Positions 44,482 to 54,510 are shown, counted from the first letter of the stretch. The stretch: DNA of 56,841 bases from Acidimicrobiaceae bacterium (GCA_024641005.1 JAHEDX010000017.1:1-56841); one strand, 5' to 3'. Translations and numbers: made by a program. The notes: a model not told the origin generated them from the letters alone.

Positions 44482-46239
44482 ATGGCGATCGCAGACGACG
44501 ACATCGAGCGGATCCGTTCGACCGTGTCGATCGTCGACGTCGTCGGCCAGCACGTGCAGCTGAAGCGCACCGGTCGCAACTGGGTCGGGTTGTGCCCGTT
44601 CCATGCCGAGCGCACCCCCTCGTTCAACGTCCGCGAGGAGACCGGTCGGTATCGCTGCTTCGGGTGCGACAAGTCGGGCGACGTGTTCACGTTCGTGCAA
44701 GAGGTCGAGCACACCGACTTCGTCGGATCGGTCGAATACCTGGCGAACCGTGCCGGGATCCAGTTGACCGAGGCCTCACCGGGTCGATCCAAGGAACGGG
44801 CGCGGCGCAAGAAGCTCGTCGAGGCGATGAACTCCGCTGTCGAGTGGTATCACCAGCGTCTTCTCACCAGCCCCGACGCGCGGCCCGCCCGCGCCTACCT
44901 GCGCGATCGCGGGCTCGCCGGTGACATCGCCCGGCAGTTCAAGCTCGGTTGGGCGCCAGACGACTGGGATGCGCTCGCCAGGGGCTCGGGCATCGACGAG
45001 ACGCTGCTGCGCGACAACGGGCTCGTCTTCCGCAACAGCAGGAACCGCGTGCAGGATTCGTTCCGGGCCCGCGTGCTGTTCCCGATCTTCGCCGAGAACG
45101 GTGACGCCGTCGCGCTCGGCGGCCGGATCCTGCCGGGCTCGACCGATCCGGCCAAGTACAAGAACAGCTCCGAGACGCCGATCTACACGAAATCGAAGAC
45201 GCTGTACGGCTTGAACTGGGCGAAGGGCGACATCGTGAACGCCAACCAGGTGATCGTGTGCGAGGGGTACACCGACGTGATCGGGTTCCATCGGGCGGGG
45301 CTGCCGAGGGCGGTCGCCACCTGCGGCACGGCGTTCACCGAAGAGCATGTTCGCCTGCTCAAGCGGTACGCGAGCCGTGTCGTGCTGGCCTTCGATGCCG
45401 ATGCTGCCGGCCAGGGCGCCGCGGAACGGTTCTACGAATGGGAGGAGAAGTACCAGGTCGAGGTCAGTGTCGCGGCCTTTCCGGGTGGGAAAGACCCCGG
45501 CGAGATGGCACAGACCGATCCCGAAGGATTGGCCAGGGCGGTCAGCGAGGCGAAGCCGTTTCTCGGCTTCCGCCTCGCTCGCGTCGTCGAGGGCAAGGCA
45601 CCTCAGTCGCCCGAAGCGGTCGCCCGCCTCGCCGAGGCGGCCATGTCGGTGGTCAACGAGCACCCCAACGTGAACATCCGCAAGCTGTACGCGGGTCAGG
45701 TGGCTGCGCAGGTGGGCATGCCGGTCAATGACCTCGTGGCGATCGCCGAACGGCGGGTTCGGCGGCCGCACGTCAACGCGGCACGCCCCAAGCAGCGTCA
45801 GGAACGTCGCGAGAACGCAGAATTCGTGGCCATCGCGCTCCTGGTCCAGAACTGGGATGCGATCGCCTCCTGGCTCGTCGAGGCCTTGTTCGCCGACGAG
45901 GTGTACCGGCGCGCATTCCTCGCGGTGGCCGAAGGGGCGGGGGTACTCAACGATGCGCTCGAGCTCGCCGATCCCGAGGCGCGTGATGTCCTCGAGCGTG
46001 CAGCTGTCGTCGACATCGAGGTCGACCCCGAAGCCGAGGCCCGAAACCTGATCGCGGCCGCCGTCAGACGGGAGTTGTCGGGCACGATGGCGGCCTCCGG
46101 TCCCGAGCGGATCCGTGAGGATGCCGAGGCGCGCGTACGGATGGAAGCGCTCAGCACGTCGGAACAAGGCCTGGAGGCGGCCGGTTGGTTGCTAGGTTGG
46201 CTGGAAGGACGTAGAGAGGGACGTGACGGTGGGGCATGA
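44482..46239 (+). CDS. dnaG: DNA primase
   Basis: Makes RNA primers for replication. The 585-residue product has the zinc domain with Cys38, His41, Cys59 and Cys62 ([22 protein letters not shown]), the catalytic core with [17 protein letters not shown] and [15 protein letters not shown] of the TOPRIM fold, and a helicase-binding C-terminus. Together with rpoD it forms the macromolecular synthesis pair; rpsU is absent. Confidence 0.96.
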   Translation: MAIADDDIERIRSTVSIVDVVGQHVQLKRTGRNWVGLCPFHAERTPSFNVREETGRYRCFGCDKSGDVFTFVQEVEHTDFVGSVEYLANRAGIQLTEASPGRSKERARRKKLVEAMNSAVEWYHQRLLTSPDARPARAYLRDRGLAGDIARQFKLGWAPDDWDALARGSGIDETLLRDNGLVFRNSRNRVQDSFRARVLFPIFAENGDAVALGGRILPGSTDPAKYKNSSETPIYTKSKTLYGLNWAKGDIVNANQVIVCEGYTDVIGFHRAGLPRAVATCGTAFTEEHVRLLKRYASRVVLAFDADAAGQGAAERFYEWEEKYQVEVSVAAFPGGKDPGEMAQTDPEGLARAVSEAKPFLGFRLARVVEGKAPQSPEAVARLAEAAMSVVNEHPNVNIRKLYAGQVAAQVGMPVNDLVAIAERRVRRPHVNAARPKQRQERRENAEFVAIALLVQNWDAIASWLVEALFADEVYRRAFLAVAEGAGVLNDALELADPEARDVLERAAVVDIEVDPEAEARNLIAAAVRRELSGTMAASGPERIREDAEARVRMEALSTSEQGLEAAGWLLGWLEGRREGRDGGA

Positions 46240-47494
46240 GCCAGTCGACGTGCCGGCGGTACCTGCACCCCTTGCTGGTGTGGACCGATCGGAATGGGAC
46301 GCCCTGGTCGTGCGCGGGCGCGCCGCCGGTGTGCTCCACGCCGAGCCCATCGCTCATGTGCTGCGCGAAGTCGAACTCACGGGCGAGGCCCTGCAGGCCG
46401 TCCACGAAGCGCTCTCGTCGGTCGGCATCGAGGTCGACGACACCGTGCATCACGAGGACGAGGACGAGACCCCTCCCCGTGGCGCGGCCCGAACGGCCGC
46501 CACCGAGGAAGACGAAGACGTCGAGCGGCTGCTCACACGTCGTCGCCGGCGCCGTGGGCAGAAGCGACCTCTGCGAGTCGAGGGTGGTACGTCCGACACG
46601 GTGCGGTTGTACCTCCGCGAGATCGGCCAGGTCGACCTGCTCACGACCGAGGACGAACGCCGCCTCGCCCAGCTGATCGAGGCCGGTCACCAGGCCGCCG
46701 AAGCGATCGATGCCGGTGCGCCGGCGGGTTCCGAGCGCCAGTTGATCCGGGCGGTGCAACGCGGCGAGCGGGCCAAGAGCGAGCTCACGCAGGCGAACCT
46801 ACGGCTCGTGGTCAGCATCGCCAAGCGCTACTCGGGGCGCGGCATGCAGCTGCTCGACCTGATCCAGGAGGGCAATCTCGGACTGATGCGAGCGGTCGAC
46901 AAGTTCGACCACACCAAGGGTTTCAAGTTCTCGACCTACGCGACCTGGTGGATCCGCCAGGCGATCACCCGGTCGATCGCCGACCAGGCCCGCACGATCC
47001 GCATTCCGGTGCACATGGTCGAACACATGAACCGGCTCACTCGCATGCGCCGCCAGATGCATCAGGAGCTCGAGCGGGAGCCGACCGTCGACGAGCTGGC
47101 CGCGAAACTGCAGATGGAGCCGGAACGGGTTCGCGACCTGTTGCGGATCTCGCTCGATCCGCTGTCGCTCGATTCGCCCGTCGGCGAGGAGGACGAGTCC
47201 AACCTCGGCGACTTCATCGAGGACGCCAATGTCGACGGCCCCGCCGACGCCGCCACCCGGGCGATGCTGCACGAAGCGGTCGAGGAGGTGCTCGGCGACC
47301 TGTCCGAACGCGAGCAGGAGATCGTGCGGATGAGGTTCGGGCTCGACGGTGCCCAGGCCAAGACGTTGGAAGAGGTTGGTAGAGAGTTCGGCGTCACCCG
47401 CGAACGGATCCGTCAGATCGAGGCCAAGACCCTCGCCAAGCTCCGGCATCCTCAGCGTTCCCAGAAGTTGCGCGAGTTCCTCGAAACCGAGTAG
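46223..47494 (+). CDS. rpoD: Principal RNA polymerase sigma-70 factor
   Basis: A 423-residue sigma factor. [18 protein letters not shown] is region 1.2, [20 protein letters not shown] is region 2 (-10 recognition), and [20 protein letters not shown] is the region 4 helix-turn-helix (-35 recognition). The N-terminal ~130 residues are acidic and variable. GTG 46223 lies inside the end of dnaG (17-base overlap) behind GAGAGGG, so expression is coupled. This sigma factor presumably reads the TANNNT boxes listed here. Confidence 0.95.
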   Translation: MTVGHEPVDVPAVPAPLAGVDRSEWDALVVRGRAAGVLHAEPIAHVLREVELTGEALQAVHEALSSVGIEVDDTVHHEDEDETPPRGAARTAATEEDEDVERLLTRRRRRRGQKRPLRVEGGTSDTVRLYLREIGQVDLLTTEDERRLAQLIEAGHQAAEAIDAGAPAGSERQLIRAVQRGERAKSELTQANLRLVVSIAKRYSGRGMQLLDLIQEGNLGLMRAVDKFDHTKGFKFSTYATWWIRQAITRSIADQARTIRIPVHMVEHMNRLTRMRRQMHQELEREPTVDELAAKLQMEPERVRDLLRISLDPLSLDSPVGEEDESNLGDFIEDANVDGPADAATRAMLHEAVEEVLGDLSEREQEIVRMRFGLDGAQAKTLEEVGREFGVTRERIRQIEAKTLAKLRHPQRSQKLREFLETE

Positions 47495-47504
47495 TCAGCT
47501 TCGG

Positions 47505-48995
47505 GTGAGTACCGAAGCGACCGGCCCGACGGCGACCGAGCACGTCGATGTACTGATCGTGGGCGCCGGCATCTCCGGCGTCGGCGCCGCGTACCACCTG
47601 CAGCAGTTCTGCCCGGCCAAGAGCTTCGCGCTGCTCGAGACCAAGGAGACGTTCGGCGGGACGTGGGCTCAGCACACGTACCCCGGCATTCGTTCCGACA
47701 GCGACCTGTACACCTTCGGGTACGGGTTCAAGCCGTGGACCGGTCCACCGATCGCGACTGCCGACGAGATCCTCACCTACATGAACGAGGTGATCGACGA
47801 GAACGATCTGCGGCGGCACATCCGTTTCCATCACACGATCGTGGGCGGCGACTGGTCGAGCGCATCGCAACGATGGACGCTCGACGTGCAGCGCACCGAC
47901 ACCGGCGAGACGCTGCAGATCACCTGCGGTTTCCTGTGGATGTGCGCCGGTTACTACCGCCATTCCGAGGGCTACACCCCCGAGTGGCCGGGGATGGACC
48001 GGTACGAGGGGCAGATCGTGCATCCTCAGACCTGGCCGGAGGATCTCGACTACTCCGGCAAGCGGGTGCTCGTGATCGGTTCCGGTGCCACGGCGGCGAC
48101 GATCATTCCGGCGATGGCCGACGAATGCGAGCACATCACCATGCTGCAGCGCTCGCCGACCTACTTCTACCCGCGTCCCAACTCGGACGAACTCGCCGAG
48201 ACATTGCGCGAGCTGCAGATTCCCGACGAATGGTCGCACGAGATCATGCGACGCAAGATCCTGCGTGATGGTCAGATCATCCACGAGCTCTCCGCATCCC
48301 ACCCCGAGATGGTGATCGACGAGTTGTTGGCGGCAGCCAGGGGCTATCTGGGTGAGGATTTCGACATCGACACCCACTTCCGGCCGCGGTACCTGCCCTG
48401 GACACAGCGCATCGCCGTCGTGCCCGACGGCGACCTGTTCATCGGGATTCGTGAGGGCAAGGTCGATGTGGTCACCGACCACATCGACACGTTCACCGAG
48501 CACGGTGTCAGGCTGCAGTCGGGCACCGAGCTCGAGGCCGACATCATCGTCACCGCCACCGGCTTCAACCTGAATGCACTGGGGGACGCCACGATGACGA
48601 TCGACGGCAGTCCCGTCGACTACGCCGCTTCGGTGACCTACCGGGGGGTGATGTTCTCGGGCATCCCGAACATGGCGTCGGTGTTCGGGTATCTGCGCAC
48701 CAGCTGGACCATGCGTGCCGACCTGATCTCGGACTTCGTGTGCCGGTTGCTCAACCACATGGACGAGCTGGGAGTGTCGGTGTGTACACCGACGATCGCC
48801 GATGCCGATCGCGACATGGAGCTGCGCCCGTTCATCCCACCGGAGGAGTTCAACCCCGGGTACATGATCCGTGGGCGGGCGCTGATGCCCAAGCAGGGGG
48901 CCCACGCGCCCTGGGTGGCGACCAACGACTACTACCTGGAGCGGGACGAGTTCCCGGTCATCGATCTCGACGAACCCGAGCTCGACTACCGATAA
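47505..48995 (+). CDS. FAD-dependent monooxygenase (FMO/Baeyer-Villiger type)
   Basis: A 496-residue flavoprotein. VLIVGAGISGVGAAYHL binds FAD, VLVIGSGATAATIIPAM binds NADPH, and between them YEGQIVHPQTWP fits the fingerprint FxGxxxHxxxW(P/D). It resembles the subgroup annotated as flavin-containing monooxygenases in Acidimicrobiia and Mycobacterium, oxidising ketones or heteroatoms. GTG 47505 follows rpoD by ten bases, so it could be read from the dnaG-rpoD transcript. Confidence 0.9.
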   Translation: MSTEATGPTATEHVDVLIVGAGISGVGAAYHLQQFCPAKSFALLETKETFGGTWAQHTYPGIRSDSDLYTFGYGFKPWTGPPIATADEILTYMNEVIDENDLRRHIRFHHTIVGGDWSSASQRWTLDVQRTDTGETLQITCGFLWMCAGYYRHSEGYTPEWPGMDRYEGQIVHPQTWPEDLDYSGKRVLVIGSGATAATIIPAMADECEHITMLQRSPTYFYPRPNSDELAETLRELQIPDEWSHEIMRRKILRDGQIIHELSASHPEMVIDELLAAARGYLGEDFDIDTHFRPRYLPWTQRIAVVPDGDLFIGIREGKVDVVTDHIDTFTEHGVRLQSGTELEADIIVTATGFNLNALGDATMTIDGSPVDYAASVTYRGVMFSGIPNMASVFGYLRTSWTMRADLISDFVCRLLNHMDELGVSVCTPTIADADRDMELRPFIPPEEFNPGYMIRGRALMPKQGAHAPWVATNDYYLERDEFPVIDLDEPELDYR

Positions 48996-49051
48996 GCCGC
49001 GACCACACGGTTGCTCGACTTGCGCGATCCGGTATCGTGTCGTTTCGCCAT

Positions 49052-49127
49052 TCCGGGATAGCTCAGCTGGCAGAGCGTCTGACTGTTAATCAGAATGTCG
49101 CAGGTTCGAGCCCTGCTCCCGGAGCCA
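49052..49127 (+). tRNA. tRNA-Asn (anticodon GTT)
   Basis: A 76-base cloverleaf with encoded CCA: acceptor TCCGGGA/TCCCGGA, anticodon arm TCTGA-CTGTTAA-TCAGA, T-loop TTCGAGC. TATCGT at 49033 is a likely -10. Confidence 0.95.
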
Positions 49128-49134
49128 AGCAGCG

Positions 49135-49154
49135 GGGTCCCATCTGTGGGACCC
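49135..49154 (+). terminator. Hairpin between the two tRNA genes
   Basis: GGGTCCCA-TCTG-TGGGACCC, eight perfect pairs, eight bases after the tRNA-Asn CCA, followed by TGTTGTGCGTTTT. It could terminate or mark a processing point. Confidence 0.6.
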
Positions 49155-49168
49155 TGTTGTGCGTTTTC

Positions 49169-49244
49169 GGGGCGGTAGCTCAGTGGTCAGAGCAAGGGAC
49201 TCATAATCCCCGGGTCGTGGGTTCGATCCCCACCCGCCCCACCA
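49169..49244 (+). tRNA. tRNA with anticodon CAT (elongator Met or Ile2)
   Basis: A 76-base cloverleaf with encoded CCA: acceptor GGGGCGG/CCGCCCC, anticodon loop CTCATAA, T-arm GTGGG-TTCGATC-CCCAC. It lacks initiator features: it has a paired G1-C72 and no GGG/CCC in the anticodon stem. Whether C34 is modified to lysidine for Ile cannot be read. The top pair of the anticodon stem is A-C. Confidence 0.9.
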
Positions 49245-49435
49245 GGTCACTTGACTCGAGCATCTATTCGCCGGCTTCGGCCACGAACGAGATCGCCAAC
49301 ACCTCGTCCTCGGGACTCCGACCGGTGCCATCAGGGGACGGATCCCTGGCTGCCATCGACCGTCGACGACGCCTTGAGGAGTATGCCGCGACGCGCCGAC
49401 CGCGTGAGTCGGCGCGCCTACGGCAGTTCGGTTGA
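49245..49435. other. Decayed stretch after the tRNAs
   Basis: No intact gene. It contains a nine-pair hairpin at 49392-49416 (CGCGCCGAC, loop CGCGTGA, GTCGGCGCG). I found no second copy of the tRNA 3' end that would mark an integration site. Confidence 0.45.
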
Positions 49436-49609
49436 CGAGCGCGGGCAGGTCGGTCTCCGGTCGGATGGCGCCCGTACTACTTCCCCGAGACCGACATCAC
49501 GATCGTCGTGCACTACAACAGCAACGAGGTCGGCACGCCCCAGGAGGTGCTCGAGGTCGTATATGGCATCCACGAATTGGTGTCCGGTCTGCCGACTCCG
49601 GTGTGGTGA
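49436..49609 (+). pseudogene. C-terminal relic of a beta-lactamase-fold serine hydrolase
   Basis: The frame ending at TGA 49607 reads WRPYYFPETDITIVVHYNSN and then VLEVVYGIHELVSGLP. This is the C-terminal beta strand and helix of class C beta-lactamase/D-Ala carboxypeptidase-like hydrolases, where YYFPexDiTIVV is usual. The catalytic N-terminal part is missing, and a TGA lies at 49433. No start or promoter fits. Confidence 0.5.
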
Positions 49610-49805
49610 ATCACGACGCAATCCGCCGACCGATTCGAGCGGCATCGTTCTGTCGAGAGCGCGGCGATGTCGGAAACGCGGCGGATCCGTTGTTCGGGCA
49701 TCCGGATTCGCAGCGACCGCCGGCTTCGTGGGCACCGCCTCGCTACGTGCCACCCCGCAGTGCGGAATACTTGTCGGCACCGATGACTCGCCTCGGCGGT
49801 TTTCA
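49610..49805. other. Non-coding stretch upstream of the signalling module
   Basis: About 200 bases without a supported gene. It ends at the promoter and ribosome site of the TRAP-type lipoprotein. Confidence 0.4.
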
Positions 49806-49811
49806 TACCGT
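49806..49811 (+). promoter_or_regulatory. -10 box of the lipoprotein operon (leadered)
   Basis: TACCGT 25 bases before ATG 49837. Unlike most genes here, this one leaves a short leader carrying the strong ribosome site AGGAGG (49827-49832). Confidence 0.5.
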
Positions 49812-49836
49812 CGTCGTGAGGATTCGAGGAGGAATC

Positions 49837-51321
49837 ATGCGCACATATCCGGTGATTTTCGCACTTGGCGGACTGCTCGTGGCCACCGGCTGCGGCAGTA
49901 CGCCCCCGACCAAGGCCGGCGGCGAAAGCCCGCCGATCACGCTCACGGCCGTGGCGACGACCGCCGCCGGTTTCCCCGGCGGCGATCAGCTCGCCTATTT
50001 CGCGAGTCGCGTCGGCGACCTGTCGGCTGGCGACATCAGGGTCGACATTCTCGGCGCCACAGACGCCGCTCACGAACGCGACACCGTCGAATCCGTTCAG
50101 ACCGGCAAGGTGGACATCGGCATGGTCCCGGCGCGGGTGTTCGACACGATGGAGGTCACATCGTTGAGGGCGCTGCAAGCTCCATTTCTCATCGACCGCA
50201 ACGCGGTCGCCGACGCCGTGCTCGCTGACCCGCTCGCCGACGACATGCTGGCCGGGCTCGACGACATCGGTCTCACCGGCCTCGCCTTGACCTTCGACAG
50301 CCTGCGCCAACCGATGGGAACCCCCGATCCGCTGCTCGCGCCCGCCGACTTCGACGGTGCCACCGTCGCCGTGTTGTCGTCGGCCACACAGCAGGCGGCC
50401 TACAGGGCCCTGGGCGCCGAGATCACCGAGGCGGTCGACGCCGAACTCACGGTCGGGATCAACGAAGGCACCATTCAGGGCCGCGACGGTTCCATCCAAG
50501 TCGTCCCTGGGGCGACGCTCGGCCCGATCACCGCCAATGCGACACTCGGGCTCAAGGCCAACACCCTGTTCGCCGACTCGAACCTGTTCGACGGCCTCAC
50601 CTCCGGTCAACAGCAGGTCCTTCGGCAGGCGGCGGCCGAAACTCGCGACTGGGCCGCCACACAACATGTGTCGCTCGCCGAAGCGGCAAGGTCGTACTGC
50701 GCTGCAGGCCATGGCGACGTCGTGCTCTCCAACGATGCCCAACTCGCCGCGATGTACACCGCGGTTGAGCCGGTCTACGCCGAACTCGAAGCCGACGAGT
50801 TCACCCGCCAGGCCATCGAACGCATCCGGGAGGTCGAAGCGTCGACCCCCGAGCAACCCGACGTGGCGGCCTGCACCTCGGCATCCACCGGCGAGTCGAC
50901 AACCGATACGGCGCCGGCCGCGACCGATGCTGCCTCGACCGACGACCAGACGGCGATCGACGGCGTCTGGCGCTGGGAGGTCACGCTCGACCCGACCGCC
51001 GACCGCCCCGACGCCGCCCGACAGGCCTCCATGAACAACGGGACGTTGACGTTCGAGTTCAACAACGGGCATCGTCTGGCCACCGAATCCAGTGGGAACC
51101 AGCACTATGGCACCTACGTGCTGCACGGCGACCAGATCGACATCGTCGACGACGACGGCGTGGAGGGTCATTACGTCTGGCATCGCGACGGCGACACCAT
51201 GCAGTGGGTCCCTCTCGAAGGTTGGCTGAATCCCGTCGACGACGAGCTGGAGAGGGCGTTCCTGTCCAACCCGATGCAACGCATCGGCGACCCGACGATC
51301 GACCCAGGAAATCAGGGGTAG
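49837..51321 (+). CDS. TRAP-type solute-binding lipoprotein with extra C-terminal domain
   Basis: A 494-residue lipoprotein: signal helix and lipobox LVATGC with Cys19. Residues 40-350 follow the DctP fold: SVQTGKVDIGMVPARVFDT, ALQAPFLIDRNAV, and FDGATVAVLSSATQQAAYRA. A Thr/Ala linker (365-385) leads to a beta-rich domain of about 110 residues (DGVWRWEVTLDP ... GTLTFEFNNGHRL ... GTYVLHGDQIDIVDDDG) resembling a lipocalin-like sheet. No TRAP membrane subunits are present. The next three genes encode a two-component system, so it probably senses a ligand and does not feed transport; that is inference. Confidence 0.8.
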   Translation: MRTYPVIFALGGLLVATGCGSTPPTKAGGESPPITLTAVATTAAGFPGGDQLAYFASRVGDLSAGDIRVDILGATDAAHERDTVESVQTGKVDIGMVPARVFDTMEVTSLRALQAPFLIDRNAVADAVLADPLADDMLAGLDDIGLTGLALTFDSLRQPMGTPDPLLAPADFDGATVAVLSSATQQAAYRALGAEITEAVDAELTVGINEGTIQGRDGSIQVVPGATLGPITANATLGLKANTLFADSNLFDGLTSGQQQVLRQAAAETRDWAATQHVSLAEAARSYCAAGHGDVVLSNDAQLAAMYTAVEPVYAELEADEFTRQAIERIREVEASTPEQPDVAACTSASTGESTTDTAPAATDAASTDDQTAIDGVWRWEVTLDPTADRPDAARQASMNNGTLTFEFNNGHRLATESSGNQHYGTYVLHGDQIDIVDDDGVEGHYVWHRDGDTMQWVPLEGWLNPVDDELERAFLSNPMQRIGDPTIDPGNQG

Positions 51322-51340
51322 CAAACGTGAGGGGAACCGC

Positions 51341-52939
51341 GTGACCGACGCCCTCGTCGAACCGGTAGAGGGGTCCGGGGTGCATCCGCATCCCGGGCTC
51401 CTCGCCGTCGCGTGCGCCGGGCTGTGCATCGGTGTGCTGGCGATGTGGCTCCCGAGCCGTCGCTTCGCCACCTCCCCCGACATCGTCGGCTGGCTCGTCG
51501 GCGTCGTCCTCCTGGCATGTGGAGTCTTCATGGTCGGTGCTGTCCGGCGCACCGCAGGCGCCTGGCTGATCGCTGCCGCACTCGCGTGGCACCTGTCCGA
51601 CCTCGCTCGGCTGCTGCCTGCCGACCAGCGAGAGGTCGGACAGCGATCATCGCTCGTCCATGTCGCACTGCTCGGTGGCGCGGTCGTTGCACTCGGCCCC
51701 CGACCGACCAGCCGTTGGAGCACACGAGCCGGGGGGTGGGCGGGAGCCGCCCTAGCGGTGGTCGCCGTGTCGGGATGGACCGGAGGTTGGCACCTCGCGC
51801 TTCCCTTTGCAGGCGTCGCCGTGGTGGTGATGGTCGGGGTCACGCTGGGTGACCGCTTCGCGTTCCTTGGAACTGCCGGCGCGGCCTGGGCCGCGGCCGG
51901 GGCAGTATTCGGGGTCGAGCTGTTCGGATCGGCGCTCGTGCGTCGCTTCTTCGACCACTCCGACGTGGAGCCGTGGCTGCTCGACGTCCATCAGCTGGCC
52001 GTCGCTGCGGTGTCGGTGCTGCTCGCGGTCTCCGTCGCCCGCGCTGGTCGAGCCGACGTCGTCGACCTCCGGCTCGACAAACTGGCCGGACTCGACGACG
52101 TCGTCGCACGAGCGTTGGGTGTGCGCTCGGTGTCGACCGCTCTCGCAGCTGTCGACGAAGGGTGGCTCGACACTGCCGGCCGAACCACCGATCGCCCCGC
52201 TGGGCCGTGCGTGCTGATCGAGGACGAGTTCACCGGCCGCGTCGCGCTGCTCGGTGCGGTCGGACTCGTCGTGGACGACGTGCCGGACGCTGTGCGGCGC
52301 GTGCTGCGTCTCGCGCGGGACCATGTTCGACTGCGGGCGACGATCGTCAACCAGGTTGCCGAGCTCGAGGCGTCGCGTCGTCGGATCCTGACAGCCCAAG
52401 ACCACGCGAGGCGCGAGGTCCACGAGGCGCTGCGCTCCGGGCCGTTGTCGACACTCGAGGGGATCGAGCACGACGTCGCCCGATTCGACACGCTCGAAGG
52501 CGTGCGTCACGCGGTGAACCGTGCGCGATCCGTTCTCGATCAGCTCGCCGATGATCTCGACCCGGTTGCAGATCGCTCACTCGACGTCGCCCTGAGCGAC
52601 GTCGTCGAGAGCAGTCCGGCACACGCGGACCTGCGCGTCGATCCCCTGCCCGATCTCGCGCCCGAGGTGGCGCGCACCGTCTGGTTCACAGTGAGCGAGG
52701 CGCTGGCCAACGCCGTCAAACACGCGCCCGGCGCCGGCGTCAGCATCACCGTGGCCGGCACACTGCACGAGACCGGAGATGTGGGCGTGGTGGTCACGGT
52801 CCACGACGACGGGCCCGGGGGAGCGAATCCCTCCGGATCGGGTCTGCTCGGCCTGAGGGATCGCATCGACGCCCTCGGCGGAACGCTCCGCATCGCAAAC
52901 GACCCCGCTGGTGGCACTCGACTGGAGGTGCGCATGTGA
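51341..52939 (+). CDS. Membrane histidine kinase, HATPase intact
   Basis: A 532-residue protein. About six or seven helices fill residues 18-235. A linker leads to a dimerisation helix AQDHARREVHEALRSGPLST with His361. This differs from the NarL-partner consensus (ERxxIAxELHDxxxQ) in the residues around His. The ATP-binding domain is complete: N-box SEALANAVKHA (Asn457), G1 VHDDGPGG, G2 GSGLLGLRDRIDALGG. GTG 51341 is 19 bases after the lipoprotein. Its stop overlaps the second kinase by four bases. Confidence 0.85.
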   Translation: MTDALVEPVEGSGVHPHPGLLAVACAGLCIGVLAMWLPSRRFATSPDIVGWLVGVVLLACGVFMVGAVRRTAGAWLIAAALAWHLSDLARLLPADQREVGQRSSLVHVALLGGAVVALGPRPTSRWSTRAGGWAGAALAVVAVSGWTGGWHLALPFAGVAVVVMVGVTLGDRFAFLGTAGAAWAAAGAVFGVELFGSALVRRFFDHSDVEPWLLDVHQLAVAAVSVLLAVSVARAGRADVVDLRLDKLAGLDDVVARALGVRSVSTALAAVDEGWLDTAGRTTDRPAGPCVLIEDEFTGRVALLGAVGLVVDDVPDAVRRVLRLARDHVRLRATIVNQVAELEASRRRILTAQDHARREVHEALRSGPLSTLEGIEHDVARFDTLEGVRHAVNRARSVLDQLADDLDPVADRSLDVALSDVVESSPAHADLRVDPLPDLAPEVARTVWFTVSEALANAVKHAPGAGVSITVAGTLHETGDVGVVVTVHDDGPGGANPSGSGLLGLRDRIDALGGTLRIANDPAGGTRLEVRM

Positions 52940-54510
52940 GCGGACGGACCATCGCTGTCCGAGCGTTGTGCTTCGCCGGCGTCATCGCCGCGCTGGTCGC
53001 GTTCGTCCCGCGCGCTGCCGCCATCGACGCCCAGGCGTTGAGCTGCTCACTCGCTGCTGCCGGCCTGTTCGCCGTCGGCGCCCTGCTCTGCCTTCTCGGA
53101 CGTCTGTGGTCGGGCATCGCGGCCGCATCAGCGGCCGTCGCGCTGGTCATCGCCTTCGAGGGGCGCTCGCCAGGCGCCGAAGGCGCGGTGGTCGACGTCG
53201 GGCTCGCAGCCCTTCCGCTCGTGCCCGCACTCCTCGCAGCAACCGTCACGTCGAAGCGCTGGCTCGCCGCCGCGGCCGTCGGGTGGAGCATGATCTCCGG
53301 GCTCGGCCACGCGATGCTCTACGATCCGTGGCTCGATCCGCGTTGTCGCATCGATTGTGCACACAACCCCTTGACCGTTGTTCATCGGCCGGGTTGGGCA
53401 ACACTGGCCGACCACAGCGGCACGTGGGCGGCAGCGATCATCATCGCTCTGATGATCCCCAGTGCGCGACGCCGCCCGGCCATGGTCGCCGCCTGTATCG
53501 CCGCCGTCTCGTTGGCCGATCAGACCCACCCGGCTCTGCTCCTCGGAGCGGCCTTCGTGGTCATCATCACACTCGGCGCCGACGCCGCCGCTGCGATCAC
53601 GGTCGGCGTGCGGCTCCGCGAGCTGATCTCGGCACTCGGGTCCAGCCTCGATCTGCAGCAAACGTTGCGAGTGGCCATCGACGACCCTGACTTGACGGTG
53701 GCCTACGTGCCCGACCCTGACGAGTCCGGTGACATGCTGGTGACCCGGGACGGCGCCACGGCGGCACCGCCGGGGCAGGGTCAGATCAGTACCGCCGTCC
53801 GCGACGCCGACGGCCTGCTCGCGTGGATCAGGCACGACCCGAGGAGCCGTGATGTGGAACGGTTGACCGCGACGCTCGGCGGCTCGGCGCGGCTTGCCTT
53901 CGAGATCGAACGGTTGGAAGCGATCGCCGCGCTGCACTCACGACGGATCAGCGACTCGCGAGCCCGGCTCGTCCAGTCCGGCGACCTCGAACGACGCCGC
54001 CTCGAGCGCGATATCCACGACGGCGCTCAGCAGTTCGTCCTGTCACTCGGTATGCAGATCGAGATCGCACTGCTCGACATCGACCCGAACGACGAGGCTC
54101 ATGACGTGCTCGAACTGAGCCAGGACCGTGTACGCACAGCGCTCGACGAACTGCGCTCGATCGCCCACGGGTTACGACCGGTCCCCTTCGAAGGTGCCGG
54201 GCTCGATGTCACACTCCGCTCGATCGCCCGCCGAGCCGCTGTTCCCGTGACGCTGGCACCCGTTCCGAGGCGCAGGTTCGGCGCTGACGCCGAATCGGCC
54301 GCAGTCGCGGTGGTGCAATCGGCGATCGACATCGCAGACGGTCCGCTCGGCATCGTGCTCAGCGACCATGATTCGTCCCTGGAACTCGCGATCAATGGGC
54401 TCGTCGCGACCGGCTCGCTAGGGTTCCTCGCAGATCGAGTGGCCGCGGCCGGCGGATGGGCGCGCGCCGAGGCGAGTACGTTCACGGCGGTGATTCCATG
54501 CGCGTCGTAG
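52936..54510 (+). CDS. Membrane histidine kinase, phospho-acceptor intact, HATPase degenerate
   Basis: A 524-residue protein with about seven helices in residues 8-225, a soluble linker, and a textbook HisKA_3 helix LERRRLERDIHDGAQQFVLS with His361, then ALDELRSIAHGLRP. In the place of the ATPase domain, the N-box reads AVAVVQSAIDIADG without the Asn, and the G1 and G2 Gly motifs are absent (DHDSSLELAINGL, GSLGFLADRVAAAGG). It should not bind ATP well by itself. It overlaps the first kinase by four bases and the response regulator by thirteen. Confidence 0.85.
   Translation: MSGRTIAVRALCFAGVIAALVAFVPRAAAIDAQALSCSLAAAGLFAVGALLCLLGRLWSGIAAASAAVALVIAFEGRSPGAEGAVVDVGLAALPLVPALLAATVTSKRWLAAAAVGWSMISGLGHAMLYDPWLDPRCRIDCAHNPLTVVHRPGWATLADHSGTWAAAIIIALMIPSARRRPAMVAACIAAVSLADQTHPALLLGAAFVVIITLGADAAAAITVGVRLRELISALGSSLDLQQTLRVAIDDPDLTVAYVPDPDESGDMLVTRDGATAAPPGQGQISTAVRDADGLLAWIRHDPRSRDVERLTATLGGSARLAFEIERLEAIAALHSRRISDSRARLVQSGDLERRRLERDIHDGAQQFVLSLGMQIEIALLDIDPNDEAHDVLELSQDRVRTALDELRSIAHGLRPVPFEGAGLDVTLRSIARRAAVPVTLAPVPRRRFGADAESAAVAVVQSAIDIADGPLGIVLSDHDSSLELAINGLVATGSLGFLADRVAAAGGWARAEASTFTAVIPCAS

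Noticed and set aside
49086..49331. Minus-strand 81-codon frame reading WGGWGSNPRPGDYESLAL
   Set aside because: This is the well-known spurious translation of a tRNA gene complement.
49245..49435. Attachment site or integrase remnant next to the tRNA genes
   Set aside because: No repeat of the tRNA 3' end and no recombinase motif was found within the window.
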